DNA of 64,000 bases from Oxyruncus cristatus. Its lineage: Eukaryota > Chordata > Aves > Passeriformes > Cotingidae. Below the pieces are notes generated by a model. The model was not told the DNA's origin, did not search any database, and worked only from the letters and a program-made list of their open reading frames with translations. Made by a program: the position numbers and the translations under genes. The stretch covers positions 288,540 through 352,539 of the forward strand of contig VXAY01001954.1 of NCBI GenBank assembly GCA_013399855.1. The letters run 5' to 3'. Shown here piece by piece: positions 38,001-50,518 of the stretch; the stretch's first letter is position 1; every line of letters begins with the position of its first letter.

Positions 38001-39679
38001 TAAAGACAGAAACACAATTTCTAATAACTAAGACTAGACAAAAGTAGGATTTTTAGCAAAATCTGTGAAAAAAAAAGTTAAAAATAGAGTAGTGATAATA
38101 GAAATTATTCAGAGATAATTGGAAATTTATTATATCATAGATCACAGAAGGATGGGCCTTTGAAAATAAGACCACCTTCTGGAAATAATTATTTACAATA
38201 GAAATAAAATGTCATTTAATTTTTCTGTGTTGTATCAGACATGCATTGAAAATTGAAAAATAAAATATTCTGGACATAAAAAGCTGAGTAATATTTGAGA
38301 AGTGAAAGATATTGACAGCAAAATGTCTTAAAAAATGAGGTATACATGAAAGAAAAATAACTAGTTACAGTATGCACATCTTTGTCCAGGAATCTTTGCA
38401 GAGTTAACTCAAGATATGAGAATGGTATTTCAGGACATCACTGCCAGACAGACAGAGTTGATAAGCTACATGTGATCTAAGTCACCTATGCATGCTGTCA
38501 AACAACTTAGCACTCCATTTCACTTCACTCTGCAGTTCATCGACTGTTCACACTGCTTGTATGTCAGCTTGCTCCTGGGCTCTCTTTTGAACTGTCACAG
38601 CTAATTTTCTCTTGGGGACCCTGCAGGTGAGGATAATTTACTCCAAAGTAAGCCTATAGGCAGTATGAATAAGACTGCAACAGGTCTGTCTGCACATCTG
38701 CACCACATCTGGCCTGCTCTATGCTGTGCACATACACTGGTAGTTTCTCAAAACAAGTAAGTAAAACTAAAGGTGTAGCAGTTCAATATTCAACCAGAAC
38801 ATGCCACCAGTGCAGATACACTTGTTGATGGAATGTCAAAATTTTTTTCAGTTCAGAACATAACAGCTGTCAGTGTCATACATATAATATTGTGTAACAT
38901 TTCATTAAAACATATCTCAAGGTTATTTACAAAGGAAGCTACTATCTTCCAAATACTAACACCACCATGAGAAAACCCTATTGAATGCATGATGAGTGTT
39001 TCATTCTCTAACTTCTTTACCTATTCATGGAATAGGGAGCCAGAGGACACAGGCTGAACAATCTGTTCATTCATTGAATTAATTTCTAAAAAATTCAGAG
39101 AGTACGTTTAATATCCAGGGTCTTCTGGAAATAAATGTATGTGATAATATATTAAAGACAGAATGACAGGGATAAATGAAGATTTTGCAAACATTTCGAT
39201 GATATGAGTACTTATCTGCTAAATTATATCTTTTATTATTGGTTTATATTTACATTTAACTAACACATAACAAATTTGTTATTAATGTCCTCACTCGAGT
39301 AGATATACATGAACCAAAACCTCATTTTTTATAATACAGATTGTATTTTTCATAAGAATAAGATAGTATCAGGCTCAACACCACTATATATGTCTATAGC
39401 CAAAGAATTAATGTTACTTTCATTTTTTTCCAGAATTGCTCATATGAAAATGGCACAACCTGAAAGTAGTTATATAATTAAAAAACTGACAAAATAGACT
39501 TGAAATAAGCTGAATACTGACAATATCATTTATCTCCTTTCCCCATTTATAGGAAAACTTTACAATATTTAGATAGTAAAAACAGATGATTGGAGGAGTA
39601 CAAATCAGTAAGTAGTTCTGCTTATGGGACCAAAATGTCTTCTACCATGGCAGGTTTCTCTGTTTCCTTAGAGAAGAGG

Positions 39680-39772
39680 AAAAAAAACAACCAACAAAAA
39701 ACAAAACCAAACAAAATCTAAAAAAAAACCCCAAAACAAAACAAAACAAAACAAAAACACCAAACCAAACAG
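39680..39772. repeat. AAAAC-type simple repeat
   Basis: Runs of AAAAC and AAAACC, A-rich on the plus strand, densest at 39731-39760. The Phe-rich minus-strand ORF over it is an artefact. Confidence 0.85.
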
Positions 39773-40750
39773 GAAATAACAACGAGAAAGAAAAACACAA
39801 AAATTCTTTAAAAATGAGTTTTCAGCCTTTATGGCTTCGACACTATGCTGGCTTTCTCCCAGGATTTCTGTAGAACAGCGTGCAAAGGCAAAATATTCTG
39901 CACTGCTTCTAGGACATACACTTTCCTTTGCCAAGTACACACCCTCATACGGCCAACACATGATCACTGTTTAAAGTTTACTCTAAAAAAATCCACTCAC
40001 TATATTGAAGGGAAATCAGTGTTCACATCTTGAAGATTTGACTCAAATCTACCTCAGTGTAAATCATCGGCTCAGCAAATTCACACGTTTCCGTTAGGTT
40101 TAGAACAGTAAGCCACTCCCTCCAGCAGTGCCTGAAAGAGTCATTTCTTCTCCCTTTCTTCGTTCCTTCTGAAATCAGTTTCTCTCACCATAAGAAACAT
40201 GCTGGAATATTGTGAACTGCAAAGAATTATTAAGATAAGTTATTGAAAGAGGTGGAAATAGAAATCAGGAACTCTAGGCCTTATTCATGTGCCTTGAGGC
40301 TAAAAAAGAATCATATATTATGAGTTTTCCTATATCAGACACCCACTATTATATGTTACACAAGAAAATGCCTCTAAGAAATTTTTATGGTAATCTTTTT
40401 TCTTTGATTGGCAATGCCAAGATATCAGCATCTTTTAGAAAATGGAATAGGAAACTACTGTATATTCCATGCATCTTAATGTTTTGATCCATACAAAGAA
40501 TTCACAAAGTTTATTATACCATCTACTTGATTTAAAGGGGGAGGAATTAATGAAATGACAAAATCTATTGAGGCATGTCTCAAAAACTTACTGACTAAAT
40601 TACTTGTTCTGTCACTGTAATGATAACATTTGAATAAGTCTTTACTGAGATAAGAGAACTGATTTTTCATCACAGCAATCTATCTGTGGGGAAAGCAAAT
40701 TATTTGCTATAATCTACATTCCAAATATTTTTTTCACAACTAGAAAAATA

Positions 40751-40792
40751 AGAATCCTTTAAAAGAATCCACAAAAGAATCCTTTAAAAACA
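40751..40792. repeat. Short direct repeat, AGAATCCTTTAAAA twice
   Basis: AGAATCCTTTAAAA recurs after AGAATCCACAA, a small local duplication. Confidence 0.7.
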
Positions 40793-43635
40793 GAAGAAGG
40801 TAACAGGAAAGGTAGCAATTCCAAAAGCAGTAGCTGATTCTGGTCATTCAGGCTCAGCATAAAATTAATCCTTAGAAGACTTTCACAGTGCCCTGAAAAG
40901 TTTAGAGCACATTATATATAAGACTTATGCAGCCATAGTTTGGATGGTTTTTCTTCCTTTGACATTATTAGCGTCATTGGTAAGGCCTTTGATCTTCCGA
41001 TAGGTAAGTAGGGAGTTTTCTACTGCCATCTGTTGATGAATCAGGAATAGAATTGAAGTCCATAGAACAAGCTTGTTCCCACCATCCTTCGGTGAGCAAG
41101 AGGAGGATTGGAAAAAAGTCAGTCTGCATTATCTTTCCCCAGGGAGCCCTTCAGGACTCACTAGAATAACATGCAAACTCCCAATGACAAGGAAAGAAAG
41201 AAAAGCTTCTCTTTTTGTGGTTTGGGCTCCGCTCAAAGTCATGTGATTGATCCCCTCCTGCCACCAAAGGTTTTGCAAGGAAATGGTACAGATGTGACTG
41301 TGGAAAGCCATCTTTACAGTAAAAGAGCAGTGTGTTAAACTGGCAGAAGGAAGCAGCAAAAAACCTAATTATGGCTGTTAAAGTCCACTCTGACATGTCC
41401 TGAATACTTCAAAAGGTAGCCCAAAAGTGAAATGGAACAAAATACTGTTTAATTATGCACAGGGAATACATTGCAAAAAGACAAAGATAACATATCTATT
41501 AAGACTCAATATTTAAAGGCCAGTTATTCTAGTTGATTAAGTTGATTGTTGTTTGGTAGACAGTTTTTGCAAGCACACTGAACACGCCTAAATTTGTATT
41601 CATTACCAATTCTGCACAGAAATATAGTAAAATTAGTACTGCAGTTTATAGGCTCTGGGGGTAATTTTATAGACATATATCCTTAGTAAATGATCTTTGC
41701 AGAGAATTACAGAAATACTTTCTGTATTAAAATCTGATTCATAATAAAGCACAATTTAGAAGAAGCCTAATAAATCTACTTTTTCTGCTTCCTTTTAGCA
41801 GCAAGTCAGCTTCTGCAACACTTTCTTCAGGATTCATTGTAAATTGACTTAATATTCATCAGTATTTCTACATTGCTAGGAAGTATGTAGTTAATCGTCC
41901 ATTTCTTTATCTTTTCTAGGAAAAAAAAGGAACACTTTATGTACACCTTTTTAAAATTGTAAAATTAACTGAGAGTAATAGAAATCTGGCCTAAGTACCA
42001 GTTTAGTAGATGAAAGGTAGTAGAAAAAACTGGTATCTAGCTTCAACTGCTCATTAATAGAATGAATTAAATTGGTATTCTTGAGGGAAGTTTATTAGTT
42101 TCTGTTCTGCTCTCTGCTTCACTGCTGATGTGACACATATCTCCAGACTTTTTGGCTGGGAACCGATGACTTAGAAAACTCATGGGGTGGTAAGTGTTCT
42201 TATAAACAACTGGCTAATTTGTCCTGGAAACTTTCTGTGCCCAGTTGTCAAAGCTTTGCAAGGCTTACAGAAAATGAGGTTCAATCAGTGAAAGAAAAAA
42301 TTAATCTGAAATTAAAATTTAAGTTCTCCTGAAACTCAGATACTTCACACAAAACACAAAGGACTAGCAATTTTGAATCTGAATGATCACTCCTTCCATG
42401 CTGAAACCTGAATACTGATGCCTTTATAAACTGCTTAGACCACATGAAGACTTGATCAATAAAGCATCATCAAGAGACCTAGTCACCTGAGAGTAACTCA
42501 GCTCACCAGGATAACACAACCTGCTGACACCAATCTCCAACTAGCATCAGGGAACTGAAGAAGTTATACAACAAGGGATATTGGCTTATTTAACATATTT
42601 TACTGTGAGCAGAGAGACCAAGCTTTCCTGGAAACTGTGTTGTCCTTTTCTCCCCCATTTCCCTTTTTTTCACACTGCTGTACTTGATCATCTTCTTGCC
42701 TTCAGTTTCCTACTGCTGGCAGTGCCAGTCTGGGCGTAGAGTTAATACATTCAGTGGATTGTACTCTGTTCTGTGCCTCACCTTGGGAAACACTGAACTA
42801 AAAGGCTAAAGTGCAACTGCTGTTTTACAGCACATAAACCAGTAGCTGATGCATTCTTCTGGAGCTTACCCTACACAAATTGTTGGATTCTTTTATGCAA
42901 TGTTTCTATATTTGTCTTTGGTTTATATCTTAGTTCAGTACTTGCACCTGAATGAACTATGTATTTTAAGAGCCACAGAGAAGGTCTAACCTAAAAGGGT
43001 TTTTAGGCCTTTTAAATGGAGGTTGAAGTTAGTCATCCTTGCAAAGGCCCACTAGAGCTCTAAGAAATTTCTTTCAGACATGTTGACAAAAAGATTAAAA
43101 GCTTTTGATTTTGAAATTCAAATACAAATCTTATACTAAAATTTGACTGTTGAATTCCTTGAATGTTTTTTCTCCATGATGATTTTTCCTCCTAAATTTG
43201 CCTGATGGATCTTTCTAAAATAGAAGCAACATTTTCTTAGACTGCCTATACGTGTCTAAGAACTACAGAAGTGAATAGCCCAAATTCAATGCATGTTTGA
43301 TGCTTTCCTTCATTGCGTGTGAGAAGCAGTACTGCAATGTTTTCCTTATTTCCTCTTCCACTACCTCCACAACACAGTAACCTTCACACTGAATGAGAAT
43401 AGCTGGATACAGCTTCCTGCATGGCTTCTCAATTGCTGGCAATTTAGTTGGCCAGATGGGGTTTCTATGGAGAAATGTGAAGGCTAAATGTGCCCCTGCA
43501 GAGCTCTTGGCTCCTGCTGACTCAGCAAGTGAAGGACACAATCAAATAGTACAACTTCCACCTCTTTTCTCACCTTCTTTATAGCCCCTTCTATTTTCCT
43601 TCCTTCCACTCATCCAGGACTGTGTCTGAACTATC

Positions 43636-43666
43636 ATTTCAGGTCTATTTCAGGTCTATTTCAGGT
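43636..43666. repeat. 11-bp tandem repeat, about 2.8 copies
   Basis: ATTTCAGGTCT repeated twice and followed by ATTTCAGGT. Confidence 0.9.
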
Positions 43667-46600
43667 GACGTGCTTTTTTTTCCCCAATTAGGATCCGCAG
43701 TAGCTTGCAATTAAGGGAGTCTTTACCAGTCTCACTGTAAGTTCCAACAGGGAAAATGTGAAGTCTCACAGACTACAGAGAGGCATGAAGCTTTAGCAGA
43801 CACATGGAACAGCAGCTGTGTGTGTAGATAATACGAAATGGTAGCACAGAGCTCTTCAGCCAGGAATGGAGGATAGTACAGTGTCTGCATATTGTTTCTG
43901 TGTGAGTATCAGAGTGAGGCATCAGTTGGTTTCTGCTCTTTACTGTTACTAGGAAAGCATTAAGAGCAGGAGCAGCAGCTGAGATACATATATTTTTTTT
44001 TTTCCGGAGAAGCCTCAAAATAGACTGAGAGCAGATATTGAGGGAAATAAGATTTAAGCCCCATTATAAGTGGAAATGTCTTCAAATGGCATAATTCTGT
44101 AAATGTGCTGGGGCACCAGTCCATTTAAAAGTCATGGGAACATATTCATTAACCACATTGAAGTAAAGTCCCATAATACAAGCTTACGTTTACAACTGAT
44201 TGACTTCAAAATGCCTTAAATTGGCACATAGATATTTTTGTAAAGGAGAGGCAGCTCTGGGAAACAAAATACTGAAGAAGGGCAGACAGTCAAACTAAAC
44301 ACCTTACCAAGAACAGGCTACAAGCAAGTGAGATTTTAAGCACGATATACTTGAACCTCAAATATGAGAGTTTGGTTTCCTGACAACCTTTTTTAAAAAG
44401 GAAATCTGAACTTTGTTTTAGAAAGGTATGTTCTTTTTTTTTCATAAATATATCTCAAGTCCAAAAAAAAGAGGAACAAGATGGGAATATTTTTGTCTCT
44501 CTCCATTTTGTAACTAGATTTAATGAAGAATCCTTAACAGAAATCTTCCTGTTGTAATTATAAGACAAGAGATGAATATTTAGCAGCTTTCTTTTCCCTC
44601 TCAGAAGAGTAAAATATTATTTTTTAAAATAGTATTTCATGACTGATTAGTCCTCACTCTGGTCCAGAGTCCATTTTTTTTGAACCCACAAGTCAGATGT
44701 GACAGCAGCCTTGAATGGTGGTTTTGATGAGAGTGCTTGTGCGGTGAGATAGCACTATTACACGGGCTGTTCTCAGTCTCAGACCTTAAATTTCCAGCAT
44801 GACTGAAGATCAGTAATTTTGTTTGCATTCTTCTACAATCATTTAGTTGACATCTAATCCTTCTTGCTTTTTAAAACCAAAACTATTTTCTAAAAAACTA
44901 TTTCTGCTTTTAAATTACATATAAAAGGGGGAAAAAAAAGAAGCAGCCTAAATTACTTACTCCAAGTCTTTCTACTGATGAATCTGAAAAAAACTGACCA
45001 TATTCTGTGCATGGTTGATAAATAATTCTGATGTCCTATTGACAACTCCTGTGGTTTATGAAATTTTACATGTCAGCAGCTATTTGTCAAGTGTTTTCTT
45101 GCTATTATCGCATACACATATACATATTTATTTATATTATACTATTTTTTAAAATATATACATACAAGCATATGTATATATGTTATGTAGGAATCTCTGA
45201 AAGAGGGTCTAGGTAAATCAGTTTATCTAGTATGACTTTCTTCCATATCCCTTAAGTGGGAGTTGAGGGAAATGGAAGTTTACTTCCATTCTGAAGTTTA
45301 CAGCCCTATGTTGTCAAGGGGCTTTCTTCCTACCTGACATATACAGCACAGTGGACATGAGGCTTGCTGTGAGTTGAAAGGGTGGAAATGTAAATGAGTT
45401 TTGCCGGAGGAAAAAGAGGGACAGAAAACTTCCTTAATTCTGTAGCCTAATAGGGTACTTAATTGACAATATGGTTTTAAATAAGTTTTCTGAACTACTA
45501 ATATGTTTTATGTTACACATTCATTTGAGAAAAGCAGAGATATCCCTGGAGGAAGGGAACTTAGGTCTTTTCTTTCACAAAAAGGATTACAGAACAAAAT
45601 TTAGTTATTGTTATATCTATGTTGCCTCTCTGGACCCAACACTTTTTAATTCCTGTCATGGAATACATTTCATATCTGAATCTTCTTTCTTTCAAGTCCT
45701 TCCACTAAATTACATTCCATCTGTGAAGCTCATAAAGCCTTAATCATGCCTTCTAACAAATGTTATCACACTTACATAGCAAAAGATGCCCAGAGAGAAT
45801 CAGAGAACATTTGGGAAGTTCTACCATCTGTGCATCTCCCATTTATGCTTATTCAAGAGTTCTTCCCCACACCCCAGTTCCTTCTTCTCCAAAGCGTTGT
45901 ATACCTAAGCATATTTCCTTTTGTAGAGACAGGGATCTCTGCTGTCCTCTGTCTGCAATGGAAATTATTATACGCCACATATTTATATTAAAAGGACATC
46001 ATTAGGGTCAAAAAATTAAATGTTCATTTCATAGTTAGAAAATGATGAAATAAAGCTATAGGTGGGATCTACCTGGTGGTTCCAGACAGTTGTACTTGTG
46101 AAGTCTGACATAGTCTTTCATTAAAATCATATTTTTTCCCCTCAAGGTCCCTACTTTCCTCATTGCACAGAACTGAACTTCCCTGAAATTAAATCAAGGC
46201 AGAAAACAGTGTTTCATAGTGTTAGAATGTCTTATTTTAAAACTGGAAACTAACACTCACTTCCAGCATTGAGTTCCCCCATGATATTGTCACAGAACAA
46301 AATATTTTGACTGTGATTTCATCTATTAGAGTTCTTACCTGAATTCATGGGACTGTTTTGCAGTAAGCATCTCCAGACACACTTTATGTCAGTGAGAGTC
46401 TTGGTTTGCACAGGTAAAAGCCAAGTAATTCTAGGCACTCCTCAAAAACGTAGACCTTAAACACTCAAATTAGATATCCTAAATCTGTGGATATTTTTGA
46501 CCTACATCTGTGTAGTACCTTTCCATTTTTAATACTGGAATCATGATAACCCATGGTATAATACAATTCTTCACAAATTAAATGAAGTTTTTAATTTTTT

Positions 46601-46837
46601 TAGATAATGTGGTGATATATATCATAAAAAATTCCATTTATAATTCTGTGTCGACGATGCTGTTTTAATAGTGTGCAGTAAGTAATGCCTTGAGACTAAT
46701 ACTGAACATGAAAAAAAATTAAAATCAAATAAGTTTCTTATTAAATCTGATCTTACACATTTATTCTATATAATTTTCATGGGTGAGTGGAAACCTTTGA
46801 TAAAATTACTACAGAGCAAAGCCTTGCTGGTGACTCT

Positions 46838-46858
46838 CAAGGTGCAGAAAGCACCTTG
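46838..46858. repeat. Perfect 8-bp inverted repeat with 5-nt loop
   Basis: CAAGGTGC, loop AGAAA, GCACCTTG. Flanking bases do not extend the stem, so a microRNA precursor is unlikely. Confidence 0.7.
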
Positions 46859-47204
46859 CTTTCTAAACCTGTTCTCAGAGAAGGGTGGTTGAGGTGCAGC
46901 TGAATCCTATCTTAGCCTCAGACAGTTTAAATTTAAAGGAATTATAGAGGTATGATTAAATCACCTTGTCCTGCAGGTTTTAATGATGGCAAAACAGATA
47001 TACTTACATAAATGAATTATTTATTATGACAAATTAACAAACAGGTGAACAGATAAAAAATCTTAATCAGAATTATTTATCACAGTGTAAAAACTAAAAA
47101 ATCTGCTACTAGAATATTGTATAATGAAGTAATATAGTGCACTATAACAAAGAAATTATATTAAAGCAATTGTATTGAAGCTAGCAAAAGGAATAATAAG
47201 TAGA

Positions 47205-47572
47205 GATTGATGTAACTCACCGTACGAGACAATGGGCAAATCTCTCTCTCTCTCTCTATCCCTGGGGATAACCATGAAGTCTCCCTGCTTCACAGAAGAA
47301 GATCCACACTTCAAGGAATTATGTGGAAGGATCTGCCATATGGAAGTTGGACTGGGCTTTTATAGTCATGAAGAGATGGATGGTAGTCACAGATTTACAA
47401 GCCTGCAGGCTAGCCTGTCTGTCAAGTCCTGCTTCAAAAGCAGGGAGTTTATACAAAGTTTGGTGGAACAAGATGGTTTTAGCATGATTTAACACCAAGA
47501 CAACATTCTGACACCAGCAGTTGATAACCTGATTGGATTTTAGATCTTATCAGGGTGGGCCAATCCTGCCAC
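47205..47572 (-). mobile_element. Candidate solo LTR, minus strand
   Basis: A GC-richer island in AT-rich DNA. In reverse complement it would start TGTGGCAGGATTGGCCCACC and end near GTACGGTGAGTTACA, giving TG...CA ends, with a good TATA box (GACTATAAAAGCCC) near 47355-47368 and a GA microsatellite (47241-47258 on the opposite strand) near the end. I could not find a matching target duplication, so this remains a candidate. Confidence 0.4.
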
Positions 47573-50160
47573 AATAATTAAATAAAAATATGTATTAATG
47601 TATTAAAAATTATGTATGTATTTTAATTTATTCAATTGAATTTTTATTTTATTTCAAATTGAAATTCAGTGGAGAAAGAATACATGAACATGTAATTAGA
47701 TCGCAATCACTGTATTAAGGGTCTGATGACAGTATTATTCTGACTTTTTCTGAGTTATATTGTGTATAGTTTTCGTATTTGGCAATATAAACAGTGTTCT
47801 TGATATCAGTTTGGAGGAGTTTATTAATTCTTTTTGCTAGATTATTTCCCAGCCAAAACCCAAACAAACTGAAAACACAACAAAAGTTTAATCATATGCT
47901 GTATTACTGATACTTACATGGCTGGTCAACAGGACTGTATCCTTTTGATCTTCCGAATAAGCCATCGTGGTTTGAAAAACAACTAAATGTTATCACCATT
48001 TAGAAAGAGCATGAATGGGATAATTTTACAGTAAATTTCACAGGTTTTTTTTTTACTTCATTGATACCTAGAACAGTCAATAACCCTTCTTCATCCTCTT
48101 TCCTCTCTTCAGATCAAACTTCCATCCCTAAGTGTTCAAACTTGGCAGCTTCCTGCTCCGCATTGTTATGTCCCAAAAGAAAGGTCACATAATGCTGGAG
48201 TATTGTAGTTTCTGGGCAAAAAGCTGAAATTGTCAAAAATTATTAGTGAACCACATGCTGGGCTACACAAAATGTGAATAAAATATTTGGGGAATTTATT
48301 ATCTGAAAATGTAAAGTCTTTACCACACTTATGTAAAATGCAGTATTTTAGTGCATTACTATTTGAACAAATTTTGGGTGGATAGATTTTAATCATAAGA
48401 CAAAAACTCCCAAAAGTCAGCCTCTTAAGAGCTCAAGTTCATAGTGAAATGTATAAAAGTGCTGAAAATATTTAGATAGGGTTGTCTATAAATTTCATCA
48501 TGAGTATCATTATTAGATATCACTGAATCAGTCCGACTTTTTTCAAAAATTTAAATATAGCTTCAGACTTGGAAAGAAGTTATATGCAAAAGTTCAGTAA
48601 ACTAATAAGCAACCAAAAAAAGGGATATATTATTTGAAGTGTCATGAAGTCATAATAGTTATCATTCTTACTTACAACTTTCAGAGGAGTAATAATACCA
48701 AGTTAAGTCAATAACTTCTTCCACAGATGACACATAAGATGAAACTAGAAGTTTTCTTCTCATTACTTTGTGTTCACGAACTTTTTGGAACTGAGGTAAA
48801 CTAAATATATCCTCTTTAAATTACATTATGAGTCATGGAGTTTCCCCATGAGAAAAAGAAAAATAGAAGTTTAGTACAAAAATACCAAAATGTTTTTAAA
48901 AGAAAAACAAAAGTTAATAAATAAAAGCCTAATAACTTAGTTAAGAAGTAGCTTCACCCAGCCGTGTTGATGCATAGTTTAAAAATTAAAATTGGAATGC
49001 CATCAGCTTTCTGAAATCTGTTCTCATTTCCCCCTTATAAAATTTTCATTGTATTTTTTCACAAAACTAAAAATCTTCACCTATTCTATTTCTAGTCTTC
49101 TTGTTCTCATCTATCTCTCTAAACTTCTCTAAAGTATATGATAGAAGAATCTTCATGGAATGATTTATTCTAGTATATGGATTTTTTTTGTTCAGCAAGG
49201 ACTTTATATATTTATATATGTATATATGTGCAATATGCAGACAAGTATTCAGCTTGGTAACATCTAGCAACTGGTAGTGTCTCTCATAATTTGGATTGAT
49301 CTTTGACATTCTGGATAGCTCCATTCTTGCAAAATACAAAACCCATGCATGTTTTCAGTTTCTTCTACCTGTTTTCTACCTATGCATTATTCAACTCTTC
49401 GAAAGTTTCAAGTTCCTCTTGGTCAGATACAGCTTCTTTTGTTCTGCAATGATGTACTTATCTTCACTTTCATTCCCTTTCTTTTCAAATAAAGCATTCT
49501 GGTAAGTAAATTAATGAATTTGCAGATAATAATGTAGATGATATGCAGGCGATATGCAGGCAATATGCAGACAAGTGAGTAATAGAGACATGCAGTGGTA
49601 AAATAGAATATGTAAATAGTGTATCCCCTTGTACTCTTTAATGAAGTGTCAAATGTAAACCTTCAGGTCTTATTAAAAAATTGCTAAGAAAGCAGTGGCT
49701 TCACTTTTGCAGAATGTGCTATAAAGAAGCAAAAACAGTCAGTAAAATTCTAATTATTTACCTGGAAATACCCAAATAACTTACACAGTGTTTCAGGTTT
49801 CAGCAAGGATTGCAGTACTGAAATGAGGAAAATGATCAATGAAAGCAAAGTTACAGAGAATACATCTTAAGAATACATCTTAAATGAAATTAATTCAAAC
49901 ACCAGAAAATATTCAAAGCAAGAGTCTACATAACTTTCACTGCAGAATCCTGAAGAAATTAATACATATATCTAAAGAGTGAACACCAAGGATTTTTATT
50001 AAGTATGTCAGGATGATAATTTATGGAAAATAGCAAGTGGCCTGCCTACATTTAAAAAGGGAAGCAGAAGAGAGGAAATAAATAGATGTTTCAATATGCT
50101 TTTTAGATTTAGAATGTAAAGCATTAAAATTAATTTTGAAGCAAAAAATGAGTAATAGCA
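47573..50160. other. AT-rich non-coding stretch
   Basis: No gene recognised. Contains an 11-bp tandem repeat at 49540-49572 and small duplications such as AGAATACATCTTA twice at about 49858-49884. Confidence 0.5.
49540..49572. repeat. 11-bp tandem repeat, three copies
   Basis: GATATGCAGGC, GATATGCAGGC, AATATGCAGAC. The word CAATATGCAGACAAGT also occurs about 330 bp earlier, near 49231. Confidence 0.85.
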
Positions 50161-50518
50161 TAGACTCATAGAATCATTTAGGTTGGAAAAGACCTCTGAG
50201 GTCATAAAGTCCAACCTTTGACTGATCGCCACCTTCTCAACTAGACCATGGCAGTACATGTCACATCCAGTTGTTTCTTGAACACCTCCGGGGATGGTGA
50301 CTCCATCACCTTCCTGGGCAGTCCATTCCAATTTTTAACAATCCTATCTGTGAAAAAATTCTTTCTGATGTCCAACCTGAACCTCCCCTGGTGCAGCTTG
50401 AGTCTATGTGCCCTTCTCTGGACTCACTCCAGCACCTCAGTGTCTTTCTTGTACTGAGGAGCCCAGAACTGGACACAACACTCAACATGCAGCCTCACCA
50501 GTGCCAAGTACAGGAGAA
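50161..50518 (-). mobile_element. CR1 LINE, 3'-end fragment, minus strand
   Basis: Begins with the CR1 terminus in reverse (ACTCATAGAATCATTTAGG, TTGGAAAAGACCTCTGAGG) and runs through the 3' UTR and last ORF2 codons (GGAGCCCAGAACTGGACACA) before truncation near 50518. Open frames on both strands here are CR1 shadows. Confidence 0.93.

Larger units (their letters stand above)
26246..47204. other. 21-kb AT-rich gene desert without recognised transposons
   Basis: I find no coding gene, RNA gene, CR1 tail or LTR here. Open frames rarely exceed 100 codons and lack domain features. Only small simple repeats stand out (listed separately), plus purine tracts at 34100-34145 and an AT-rich TATATA stretch at about 45110-45185. 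By position upstream of PCDH7 it may hold conserved enhancers, but that cannot be judged without an alignment. Confidence 0.5.

Noticed and set aside
46838..46858. Hairpin as a microRNA precursor
   Set aside because: Only an 8-bp stem with a 5-nt loop; flanks do not pair further, far shorter than a precursor.
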